Source: Nitriliruptoraceae bacterium (GTDB taxonomy: Bacteria > Actinomycetota > Nitriliruptoria > Nitriliruptorales > Nitriliruptoraceae). From it: a DNA stretch of 12,271 nucleotides. The position numbers were made by a program, and so were the translations under genes. Positions within the stretch are counted from its first letter, which is position 1, and each line of letters opens with the position of its first letter. Location: assembly GCA_007125475.1 (NCBI GenBank), contig SLDB01000087.1, positions 1-12,271 of the forward strand, written 5' to 3'. Shown in pieces: positions 1 to 5,955 of this stretch. Below the pieces are notes generated by a model that did no database searches, was not told the origin of the DNA, and saw only the letters and a program-made list of their open reading frames with translations.

Positions 1-158
1 CCGACCCGGAAGGTGGTCAGCGGGGCGAGCCACCGCTCGCTGGTGTGCGCCGCGATCCGGGCGAGGTCGAGGAGGGCGTCACGCTCCTCGGCGCCGAGCT
101 CGACGGCGTCGCCGGGGAGCTCGGCCTCCAGGGCCGCCAACCACTCCTGCGGGGACAT
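1..158 (-). CDS. DUF6457-like small protein, N-terminal part (runs off left edge)
   Basis: The visible 52 codons begin MSPQEWLAALEAEL and end in a segment around APLTTFRV. This resembles the small DUF6457 family of actinobacteria, whose members have a conserved leucine-rich helix (here near residues 28-38, LLDLAR-type), an AAH-x-x-ER motif and an APLTTF-x-VG motif. Family members are usually about 80-100 residues, so roughly half is missing to the left. They often sit beside molybdenum-cofactor genes such as mobA, fdhD or moaA, and some annotations call them molybdopterin-guanine dinucleotide biosynthesis proteins; no biochemical activity is established as far as I know. The ATG start is supported by a purine-rich AGGGGAG at 164-170, 5 bases upstream. 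The gene is divergent from moaA, which fits a cofactor-related role. The family call comes from memory of the motif pattern, not from a search. Confidence 0.7.
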   Translation of the reverse strand, partial: MSPQEWLAALEAELPGDAVELGAEERDALLDLARIAAHTSERWLAPLTTFRV

Positions 159-187
159 CGCCGCTCCCCTCCTCCGGGTACCTGGGA

Positions 188-208
188 TCCTGGCGTTTCC
201 TGGGCGTT
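188..208. repeat. imperfect tandem 10/11-base repeat upstream of the DUF6457-like gene
   Basis: TCCTGGCGTT (188-197) is followed directly by TCCTGGGCGTT (198-208); the copies differ by one inserted G. On the minus strand they read AACGCCCAGGA then AACGCCAGGA, 30-50 bases before the DUF6457-like start, where an operator or upstream promoter element could lie. Function is unknown and chance is possible in GC-rich DNA. Confidence 0.5.
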
Positions 209-234
209 CGTCACGTCGGCCGCGCGTCGGCCGG

Positions 235-260
235 GCCCATCATGCCGGCCCATCATGCCG
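235..260. repeat. perfect tandem duplication of a 13-base unit
   Basis: GCCCATCATGCCG occurs twice in immediate tandem (235-247 and 248-260) with no mismatch. It lies about 77-102 bases upstream of the DUF6457-like start and 115-140 bases upstream of moaA, in the divergent intergenic region. Each unit carries CATCATG, which stands out against the surrounding GC-rich sequence. It may be a paired binding site or a replication-slippage duplication. Confidence 0.8.
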
Positions 261-319
261 CGACCGCCGCCGTCGTGCGGCCTGGCCCGCGGGCCTCGAC
301 ACGCCCGCCGACGTGTCTC

Positions 320-335
320 GGGCGTCCTCACGCCC
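320..335. repeat. short perfect hairpin in the moaA upstream region
   Basis: GGGCGT (320-325), a 4-base spacer (CCTC) and ACGCCC (330-335) form a perfect 6-bp inverted repeat. It lies about 40-55 bases upstream of the inferred moaA transcription start, just behind the -35 position. A regulator site is possible; no known operator was recognised. Confidence 0.4.
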
Positions 336-351
336 CCGGCTCGCGGCCGGG

Positions 352-374
352 CCGGCACGGGTATCGTGCCGGTG
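352..374 (+). promoter_or_regulatory. probable leaderless promoter of moaA inside a perfect inverted repeat
   Basis: CCGGCACG (352-359) and CGTGCCGG (365-372) are perfect 8-bp arms around the 5-base centre GGTAT. The sequence TATCGT (362-367) fits the actinobacterial -10 pattern TANNNT and ends 7 bases before the A of the moaA ATG at 375, the usual spacing for a transcript that begins at the start codon itself. No Shine-Dalgarno sequence precedes 375, which agrees with leaderless translation. A protein bound to the palindrome would cover the -10 element, so repression is an attractive inference. No clear -35 hexamer is seen. Confidence 0.5.
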
Positions 375-1397
375 ATGAGCGAGGAGCCCGCACCACCCGT
401 ACTCGACCGGCTCGGCCGGCCGATCGAGGATCTGCGCGTCTCGGTCACCGACCGGTGCAACCTGCGCTGCCGGTACTGCATGCCCCGCGAAGTGTTCGGA
501 CCCGACCACGGCTTCGTCCCGCGCGACGAGGTGCTCAGCTTCGAGGAGATCACCCGGGCGGTGTCCGCCGCCGCGTCGTTGGGCGTGCACAAGGTCCGTC
601 TCACCGGCGGTGAGCCGCTGCTGCGCCGAAACCTGCCCGAGTTGGTCGCCATGGTCGCCGGTGTCGACGGCGTCGACGACGTCGCGTTGACCACCAACGC
701 CGTCCGGCTCCCCGAGTTCGCTCACGAACTCGCCGACGCCGGACTCGACCGCGTCACCATCAGCCTCGACGCCCTCGACGACGCGGTGTTCCGGGCGATC
801 TCCGACACCCCGGTGTCGGTCGACACGGTCCTCGCCGGTGTCGAGGCGGCGATCGCCGCCGACCTGCACCCGGTGAAGGTGAACACGGTGCTGCAACGCG
901 GGGTGAACGACGTCGAGCTCGAACCGCTCGCCGCGTGGGCGCGGGACACCGGGGTGACGTTGCGGTTCATCGAGTTCATGGACGTCGGGGTGACCAACGG
1001 CTGGCGCCGCGAACAGGTGGTGCCGGCCGCCGAGGTCGTCGAGCGGCTGGCGGCACGGTGGCCGCTGGAACCGGTCGACGGCCGCGACGCCGCGGTGGCC
1101 GAGCGCTACCGCTACCTCGACGGCGCCGGCGAGGTCGGGGTGGTCGCCAGCGTGACCCGACCCTTCTGCCGAAGCTGTGTCCGGGCCCGGCTCTCGGCCG
1201 TCGGCGAGGTGTTCACCTGCCTGTTCGCCGCGACCGGGTTCGATCTGCGGGCGGTGCTGCGCGGTGACGCCGACGACGCCGAGGTGGCCGCCGTCCTCGG
1301 CCGGCTGTGGGGGCTGCGCGAGGACCGTGCCTCGGAGCTGCGCGCCGCAGAGGGCCTCACCGGCCCCCGGGTGGAGATGTCCTACATCGGTGGGTGA
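375..1397 (+). CDS. moaA: GTP 3',8-cyclase MoaA (molybdenum cofactor biosynthesis, radical SAM)
   Basis: MoaA converts GTP to 3',8-cyclo-7,8-dihydro-GTP, the first step of molybdopterin synthesis, in the cytoplasm; MoaC acts next. The 340-residue product has the family's usual length. The N-terminal radical-SAM cluster site is C28-x3-C32-x2-C35, followed by the SAM-binding GGEP motif at 78-81. The second, substrate-binding 4Fe-4S site is C265-x2-C268-x13-C282, and the protein ends in the conserved double glycine (residues 339-340). The residue after C268, usually Asn or Asp, is Val269 here. I chose ATG 375 because it gives the standard N-terminus (ILDRLGRPI-type, here VLDRLGRPI) and fits the leaderless promoter; in-frame GTG codons at 366 and 372 are alternatives. 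The only possible cofactor-related neighbour is the divergent DUF6457-like gene, so moaC, moaE, moeA and the rest must lie elsewhere. Confidence 0.95.
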   Translation: MSEEPAPPVLDRLGRPIEDLRVSVTDRCNLRCRYCMPREVFGPDHGFVPRDEVLSFEEITRAVSAAASLGVHKVRLTGGEPLLRRNLPELVAMVAGVDGVDDVALTTNAVRLPEFAHELADAGLDRVTISLDALDDAVFRAISDTPVSVDTVLAGVEAAIAADLHPVKVNTVLQRGVNDVELEPLAAWARDTGVTLRFIEFMDVGVTNGWRREQVVPAAEVVERLAARWPLEPVDGRDAAVAERYRYLDGAGEVGVVASVTRPFCRSCVRARLSAVGEVFTCLFAATGFDLRAVLRGDADDAEVAAVLGRLWGLREDRASELRAAEGLTGPRVEMSYIGG

Positions 1398-1405
1398 GTG
1401 CCCAC
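1390..1405. other. weak hairpin over the moaA stop codon, between convergent genes
   Basis: GTGGG (1390-1394) and CCCAC (1401-1405) pair with a 6-base loop that contains the TGA stop. No U-run follows. The 44-base gap to the convergent CBS gene shows no stronger stem, so termination here is either Rho-dependent or relies on this weak structure. Confidence 0.25.
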
Positions 1406-1441
1406 ATGCCCGGTCACCTGCGGAAACGTCATCGGGCCGCC

Positions 1442-1858
1442 TCAGCGGTTCGCGTAGATCTTCTCGGTCAGCTCGGCGACGGCCTCGTCGGGCAGGTGCC
1501 GTGCCACATCGGCCTCACTGATCATGCCCACGAGGCGCCCGTCCTCGATCACCGGCAACCGCTTGATTCGGTTGCGGGTCATGGCTTCGAGGACCTGCTC
1601 GTCGCGGGCGTCGGCGGAGATCCAGATCACCGTGCCCTGAGCCAACTCACCAGCCGTCATCGTGCTCGGGTCCCGGCCCTCGGCACAGCAGCGCAGCACG
1701 ATGTCCCGGTCGGTGACGATGCCGTGGAGCTTGTCGTCGTCACCGCAGATCGGCATGCACCCCACATCGAGGTCTCGCATGCGTTCGGCGGTGAACTGCA
1801 GCGAATCGTGCTCGCCGACGCACTCGGCGCCGGCGTGCATCATGTCTCGTGCCAGCAT
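1442..1858 (-). CDS. tandem CBS-domain protein
   Basis: The 138-residue protein consists almost entirely of two CBS domains, roughly residues 5-62 and 70-130. Each shows the typical pattern of a loop, a (V/M)P(I/V) strand and a G-x-(V/I)-(T/S)-(D/E)-x-D segment: MPICGDDDKLHGIVTDRDIV in the first and LPVIEDGRLVGMISEADVA in the second. Paired CBS domains form a Bateman module that usually binds adenine nucleotides (AMP, ATP) or SAM and acts as an energy or ligand sensor. Stand-alone versions of this size are common in actinobacteria, some in dormancy or hypoxia regulons, but the partner here is not visible. The ATG at 1858 has GAGGGA 4-5 bases upstream. The gene is convergent with moaA and divergent from the transporter operon, so it is probably transcribed alone. 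Confidence 0.9.
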   Translation of the reverse strand: MLARDMMHAGAECVGEHDSLQFTAERMRDLDVGCMPICGDDDKLHGIVTDRDIVLRCCAEGRDPSTMTAGELAQGTVIWISADARDEQVLEAMTRNRIKRLPVIEDGRLVGMISEADVARHLPDEAVAELTEKIYANR

Positions 1859-1884
1859 CGGTCCCTCGTTCCTCGGTGGATCCC

Positions 1885-1915
1885 ATCATCGTCCGTCACC
1901 GCCGGCAGCTGTCAA
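1885..1915 (-). promoter_or_regulatory. probable promoter of the CBS-domain gene
   Basis: On the minus strand a perfect TTGACA (1915-1910) is followed after 16 bases by GACGAT (1893-1888), or after 19 bases by GATGAT (1890-1885). Either would start transcription about 20-25 bases before the CBS start codon, leaving room for the GAGGGA ribosome site. The exact -35 consensus is notable in such GC-rich DNA; the -10 is only a partial match. Confidence 0.5.
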
Positions 1916-1999
1916 CATCCTCCGGCCCCGCCTGCACGGGAGCGCAAGCGGAGCGCGACAGCCGCTCGCAGGTACGCATCGGGAGAGCGAGCGACCCGG

Positions 2000-2028
2000 T
2001 TGAGTCTGGCCACCGTGCCTGGTCGTAT
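2000..2028 (+). promoter_or_regulatory. candidate promoter of the liv-type operon
   Basis: TTGAGT (2000-2005) and TCGTAT (2023-2028) are separated by 17 bases. This is the best sigma-70-like pair I see upstream of the first transporter gene. It would leave a leader of about 200 bases. The -10 match is weak, so treat it as a suggestion. Confidence 0.3.
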
Positions 2029-2046
2029 GGGCGCGAGCATCACGAA

Positions 2047-2210
2047 CCGTGCTGGCACGGATCCCCGGTGGCTGTCGCACGAGCCTCGGGCCGTCCCCGG
2101 CCCGGCCCGAATCCCGCCCGTCGGCGTGCGCCGTCTGGTATCCACGCAGCGCGGCGGGCCGGGCCGTCGGTGAGCGGGCCACCGCGCCGGTCGGGCGGTA
2201 GCCCCCGCCC
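2047..2210 (+). promoter_or_regulatory. hairpin-rich leader upstream of the transporter operon
   Basis: No gene is apparent between 1859 and 2234 on either strand. The stretch holds three perfect short inverted repeats: CCGTGC/GCACGG at 2047-2060 with a 2-base centre (operator-like), CGGGCCG/CGGCCCG at 2087-2104 with a 4-base loop, and GGGCGG/CCGCCC at 2193-2210 with a 6-base loop, ending 13 bases before the AGGGG ribosome site. None matches a riboswitch class I know, and none is followed by a U-run. They could form RNA structure in a long 5' leader, or be incidental to the GC content. Confidence 0.35.
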
Positions 2211-2234
2211 CGCACCGTCAGACAGGGGTCGCAG

Positions 2235-3020
2235 GTGCTCGCAGTCGAGAACCTCGAGGTGGTGTACGAGGGCGTGATCCTCGTGTTGAAGGGCGTCTCG
2301 CTGAAGGTCGGCGAGGGGCAGATCGTGGCGCTGCTCGGGGCGAACGGCGCCGGCAAGACCACGGTGCTTCGTGCCATCACCGGGCTGCTCGACGTGCATC
2401 GTGGGGAGATCACCCAGGGAACGGTCACGCTCGACGGAGCCCCGATCCATCACCTGGACGCTTCGGCGACCGTTGCCGCCGGTATCGGTCAGGTGATGGA
2501 GGGGCGTCGGGTCTTCGCGGAGTTCACCGTCGAGGAGAACCTGCGCGTCGGGGGGCACACCGTCGATCGGGGCCGCGTCGCCGCGGGGCTCGAGCGTGTC
2601 TACGGGCTGTTCCCGGTCCTCGCCGAGCGGCGCGGACAGGTGGCCGGCTACCTGTCGGGCGGTGAGCAGCAGATGCTCGCGATCGGGCGGGCGCTGATGG
2701 CTTCGCCGCGCTACCTCCTCCTCGACGAACCGTCGCTCGGGCTCGCGCCGCGGATGCTGGGCCAGATCCGGGAGCTGCTCGTGGAGATCAACGCGCAGGG
2801 CACCTCGGTCCTGCTCGTGGAGCAGAACGCCAACATGGCGCTGTCGATCGCCGAGCACGGCTACGTGCTCGAGACCGGCAAGGTCGTGATGGACGGGCCG
2901 GCCGAGGCGCTGCGCGGGGACAAGGATGTCCGGGAGTTCTACCTTGGGCTGCGGGAGGAGGGCGCGGTCGACTTCCGTCAGGTCAAGCACTACCGGCGCC
3001 GCAAGCGCTGGTTGTCCTGA
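2235..3020 (+). CDS. livF: HAAT-family ABC transporter ATPase, LivF type
   Basis: One of the two ATPases that would power the importer encoded by this operon at the inner face of the membrane. Walker A is GANGAGKT at residues 35-42 (K41), the signature LSGGEQQ is at 140-146, and Walker B ends in D164-E165 (LLLDEPS). The switch region reads LLVEQNANMAL, with Gln in place of the usual H-loop His, a normal LivF trait. At 261 residues it is about 25 longer than a standard LivF because of a basic tail after the EFYLGL motif, ending in YRRRKRW. GTG at 2235 is chosen because AGGGG (2224-2228) lies 6 bases upstream and the protein then starts at its first beta strand. It is the first gene of the operon; livG begins 31 bases later. 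The symbol denotes family membership; the substrate is probably not leucine (see the ligase). Confidence 0.92.
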   Translation: MLAVENLEVVYEGVILVLKGVSLKVGEGQIVALLGANGAGKTTVLRAITGLLDVHRGEITQGTVTLDGAPIHHLDASATVAAGIGQVMEGRRVFAEFTVEENLRVGGHTVDRGRVAAGLERVYGLFPVLAERRGQVAGYLSGGEQQMLAIGRALMASPRYLLLDEPSLGLAPRMLGQIRELLVEINAQGTSVLLVEQNANMALSIAEHGYVLETGKVVMDGPAEALRGDKDVREFYLGLREEGAVDFRQVKHYRRRKRWLS

Positions 3021-3051
3021 GAGCACCGTCGACCCCGACGAGGAGCATCTG

Positions 3052-3930
3052 GTGGCGATCGTCCGTCCGCTGGGCCAGGCACTGCCCAGCACCGCGGCCG
3101 AGGTCGCGGCGGGAGAGGCCGTGCTCGAGGTCGAGGACCTCACCCTGCGCCTGGGTGGCACCACCGCGGTCTCCGACGTCGGTTTCCACGTCGAGCGCGG
3201 GGAGCTGTTCTGCCTCATCGGGCCCAACGGTGCCGGCAAGACCTCCGTCTTCAACTGTCTCTCCGGCTTCTACCGGCCTCAGCAGGGCCGCATCACCTTC
3301 CTCGGCGAGTCGCTCGTCGGCCAGCGCCCCGACCGGATCGCCGAGCGCGGCGTCGCGCGGACCTTCCAGAACATCGAGCTGTTCGAGAACCTCACGGTGC
3401 TGGACAACCTGATGCTGGGCCGTCACCGCCACCTGCCCTACGGCGTGCTGGCCGGGATCCTCCACGCCGGCGCCGCCCGGCGCATCGAGCTCGACAACCG
3501 CAGGAAGGTCGAGGACATCATCGACTTCCTCGAGATCGAGGCGCACCGCAAGTTCCCGGTGGGGATGCTCCCCTACGGCGTCAAGAAGCGCGTCGAGCTC
3601 GGTCGGGCGCTGGCGATGGAGCCCAAGCTCCTCCTCCTCGACGAGCCCGTCGCGGGGATGAACGTCGAGGAGACCGAGGACATGGCGCGGTTCATCCTCG
3701 ACATCCGCGCCGAGCTGGGGGTCACCATCATCCTGGTGGAGCACGACATGGGCGTGGTGATGGACCTCGCCGACCGGGTCATGGTCCTCGACTTCGGCCG
3801 CCGGATCGCGCTGGGCACCCCCGCGCAGATCCAACGCGACCCGCGGGTGATCGCGGCCTACCTCGGCGACGGGGACGCCGGCGAGGTCGGCCCACCGCGT
3901 GCCGACGACGGCGGGGAGGTGCGCCCGTGA
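3052..3930 (+). CDS. livG: HAAT-family ABC transporter ATPase, LivG type
   Basis: The second ATPase of the importer, 292 residues. Walker A is GPNGAGKT at 57-64 (K63), Walker B ends in D197-E198 (LLLLDEPV), and the H-loop His is H231 in LVEHDMGVV. The long insertion between Walker A and the signature, including the ARTFQNIELF segment, is typical of LivG. The signature loop reads LPYGVKKRVELGRAL (from residue 173), where most LivG proteins have a form close to L-(S/A)-YGQQRRLEIARAL; the Ser and the Gln pair are replaced. GTG 3052 is favoured over upstream in-frame codons because AGGAG (3041-3045) sits 6 bases before it and the upstream frame only overlaps livF. About 30 residues precede the ATPase core. 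The stop codon overlaps the ligase start (GTGA, 3927-3930), implying translational coupling. Confidence 0.92.
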   Translation: MAIVRPLGQALPSTAAEVAAGEAVLEVEDLTLRLGGTTAVSDVGFHVERGELFCLIGPNGAGKTSVFNCLSGFYRPQQGRITFLGESLVGQRPDRIAERGVARTFQNIELFENLTVLDNLMLGRHRHLPYGVLAGILHAGAARRIELDNRRKVEDIIDFLEIEAHRKFPVGMLPYGVKKRVELGRALAMEPKLLLLDEPVAGMNVEETEDMARFILDIRAELGVTIILVEHDMGVVMDLADRVMVLDFGRRIALGTPAQIQRDPRVIAAYLGDGDAGEVGPPRADDGGEVRP

Positions 3931-5879
3931 GCACCCTCGTCGACGCACCCGGCCCGTCGGCCGACCCCACCGTGCGTGCGCTGCCCAGCCGTGTCCACGA
4001 CTGGGCCCGGCGCCGTCCCGGGGACGTGTGCATGCGGGAGAAGCGCTGGGGGATCTGGCAGGACATCACCTGGGCCACCTACTGGGAGCACGTCACCCTG
4101 GTCGCCCACGGACTCGCCGCCCTGGGTGTCACCGCAGAGGACCGGGTCGCGATCCACTCGGAGAACCGGCCCGAATGGTTGTACGCCGACGTCGGGGCGA
4201 ACGCGATCCGTGCCATCTCTGTCGGCCTGTACCCGACGAACCCCGCCGCTGAGGTCTCCCACCTGCTGCGTGACTCGGGGGCGACGGTCCTCGTCGCCGA
4301 GGACCAGGAACAGGTCGACAAGGCCCTCGACGTCGAGGAGGAGTGCCCCGACCTCGAGCGGATCGTGTACGTCGAACCGCGGGGGGTGCGCGACTACGAC
4401 CACCCGAAGCTGACCAGCTTCGAGGAGCTCCTCGAGCTCGGCCGTGGCCACCGCCAGGCGCACCCGGACCTCCTCGACCGTGCGGCCCGGCAGACCTCCC
4501 CGGACGACGTCGCGACGCTGATCTACACCTCCGGCACCACCGGTCCACCGAAGGGCGCGATGCTCACGGTGGCGAACATCGAGTTCGCGATCCGGTCGCT
4601 CCTCGGCAGCGACGGCGTGTTCCACCCACCGCCGTCGTCCGACGACGTGGCGCTGAGCTACCTGCCGCTGTGCCACGTCGCCGAGCGGGCGGTGACCACC
4701 TGGACGAACGCCGACTCCGGGCTGGTGGTGCACTTCGCCGAGTCGATCGACACCGTGCAGGCCAATCTCCGCGAGGTCCAGCCGACGCTGTTCTTCGCGG
4801 TCCCGCGGATCTGGGAGAAGATCCACGCGGGGATCCAGGTGAGGATGAGCGCCGCCTCGCCGCTGAAGCGCCTCGTGTACGCGGCCACCAGGAGGCTGTC
4901 CGCCACGATCGCCGACGAGCTCGTCGCGAACGGGGGCGTGCACACCGCCAAGAGCCGGCTGCTGTACGCGTTGGGCCACCCCCTGGTGTTCCGGGCCCTG
5001 CGTGAGCGCATCGGGCTGGCCAAGGTCCGCGGCGCGATCTCCGGTGCCGCCCCGATCGCCCCGGAGGTGCTGCGGTTCTTCTTCGGGATCGGGGTGGTGA
5101 TCCAGGAGATCTACGGGATGACCGAGCAGTCGGCGGTCGCCACCGTCAACCGCCCGGGCCGCGTCCGGCTGGGCACCGTCGGTGAGCCCCTGCCGGGGAC
5201 GCAGTTGCGGATCGACGAGTCGACGGGCGAGATCCTCACCCGCCACCCCGGGGTGTTCGCCGGGTACTGGAACCAACCCGCGAAGACCGCCGAGGTCCTC
5301 GACGCCGACGGATGGCTGCACACCGGTGACGTCGGCGAGTGGGTCGAGGGCACCCACGTGCGCATCGTCGACCGCCTCAAGGACGTCATCGTCACCGCCG
5401 GCGGGAAGAACGTCTCGCCCTCCGAGATCGAGAACCAGCTGAAGTCGTCGCCGTTCGTCAAGGAGGCGGTGGTGATCGGTGACACCCGGCCGTACCTGAC
5501 CGCCCTGATCGGGATCGAGTTCGACACCGTCGCCGCCTGGGCGCAGCGCCGCGGCATCCCCTACACCACCTACCGGGACCTCTCGGAGAAGCCGGAGGTC
5601 CTCGAGCTCGTGCAGCAGGCAGTCAACCGCGCCAACGAGCGCTTCTCCCGGGTCGAGAACGTCCGCAAGTTCCGCACGATCCCGAAGGAACTCGACCACG
5701 GCGACGGCGAGCTCACGGCGACCCAGAAGGTCAAGCGTGCCGCGCTGCACGAGCGTCTGAACCACCTCGTCGAGGACATGTACGGCGATCGCCGTCGGTA
5801 TGCGGGTGGCGACCAGGTCGAGGTGCACGGCTCCGCCGACGCCGAGGGCGGCCAGGCGCCCCTCGGGGCGTCACGGTGA
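3927..5879 (+). CDS. AMP-forming acyl-CoA synthetase (long-chain fatty acid-CoA ligase-like)
   Basis: A 650-residue member of the acyl-adenylate-forming superfamily, closest in layout to long-chain acyl-CoA ligases. It would adenylate a carboxylic acid with ATP and transfer it to CoA. The phosphate-binding loop YTSGTTGPPKG spans 200-210, EIYGMTEQS starts at 394, the ATP-ribose-binding Asp is D468 in GWLHTGDVGEW, the hinge and C-domain motif begins DRLKDVIVTAGGKN, and the catalytic Lys is probably K601 in TATQKVKR. All key residues are present. The family is about 600 residues long, so the last 30 or so (hydrophilic, Gly/Ala/Asp-rich) form a tail. GTG 3927 overlaps the livG stop and has GGAGG 7 bases upstream. 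Its place between ATPase and permease genes suggests that it traps the imported acid as a CoA ester. Chain length or aromatic preference cannot be read from the sequence. Confidence 0.93.
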   Translation: MSTLVDAPGPSADPTVRALPSRVHDWARRRPGDVCMREKRWGIWQDITWATYWEHVTLVAHGLAALGVTAEDRVAIHSENRPEWLYADVGANAIRAISVGLYPTNPAAEVSHLLRDSGATVLVAEDQEQVDKALDVEEECPDLERIVYVEPRGVRDYDHPKLTSFEELLELGRGHRQAHPDLLDRAARQTSPDDVATLIYTSGTTGPPKGAMLTVANIEFAIRSLLGSDGVFHPPPSSDDVALSYLPLCHVAERAVTTWTNADSGLVVHFAESIDTVQANLREVQPTLFFAVPRIWEKIHAGIQVRMSAASPLKRLVYAATRRLSATIADELVANGGVHTAKSRLLYALGHPLVFRALRERIGLAKVRGAISGAAPIAPEVLRFFFGIGVVIQEIYGMTEQSAVATVNRPGRVRLGTVGEPLPGTQLRIDESTGEILTRHPGVFAGYWNQPAKTAEVLDADGWLHTGDVGEWVEGTHVRIVDRLKDVIVTAGGKNVSPSEIENQLKSSPFVKEAVVIGDTRPYLTALIGIEFDTVAAWAQRRGIPYTTYRDLSEKPEVLELVQQAVNRANERFSRVENVRKFRTIPKELDHGDGELTATQKVKRAALHERLNHLVEDMYGDRRRYAGGDQVEVHGSADAEGGQAPLGASR

Positions 5880-5955
5880 GCCGCCGCCCCACGCCCCGTG
5901 GCGAGGACCGATCGCGTCCGCGCCCTCGACGGGCCCGGATCAGGGAGGGCGGCCG

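Noticed and set aside
45..374. In-frame N-terminal extension of moaA to an ATG at 45
   Set aside because: It would overlap the DUF6457-like gene on the other strand, adds Arg/Pro-rich residues absent from the MoaA family, and crosses the repeats and the likely promoter.
160..374. Molybdenum-cofactor riboswitch upstream of moaA
   Set aside because: I see no arrangement matching that class, and the TANNNT box 7 bases before the ATG suggests there is no leader RNA at all.
2040..3254. A 404-codon minus-strand open frame opposite livF
   Set aside because: It spans the livF/livG junction and the upstream region, has low-complexity composition and no ribosome site; it is the antisense shadow of livF.
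3858..5828. A 656-codon open frame on the minus strand opposite the CoA ligase
   Set aside because: It is rich in Val, Asp, Gly and Arg, as expected of the complement of GC-rich coding sequence. It shows no motif, and the plus strand carries an intact ligase with all family residues.
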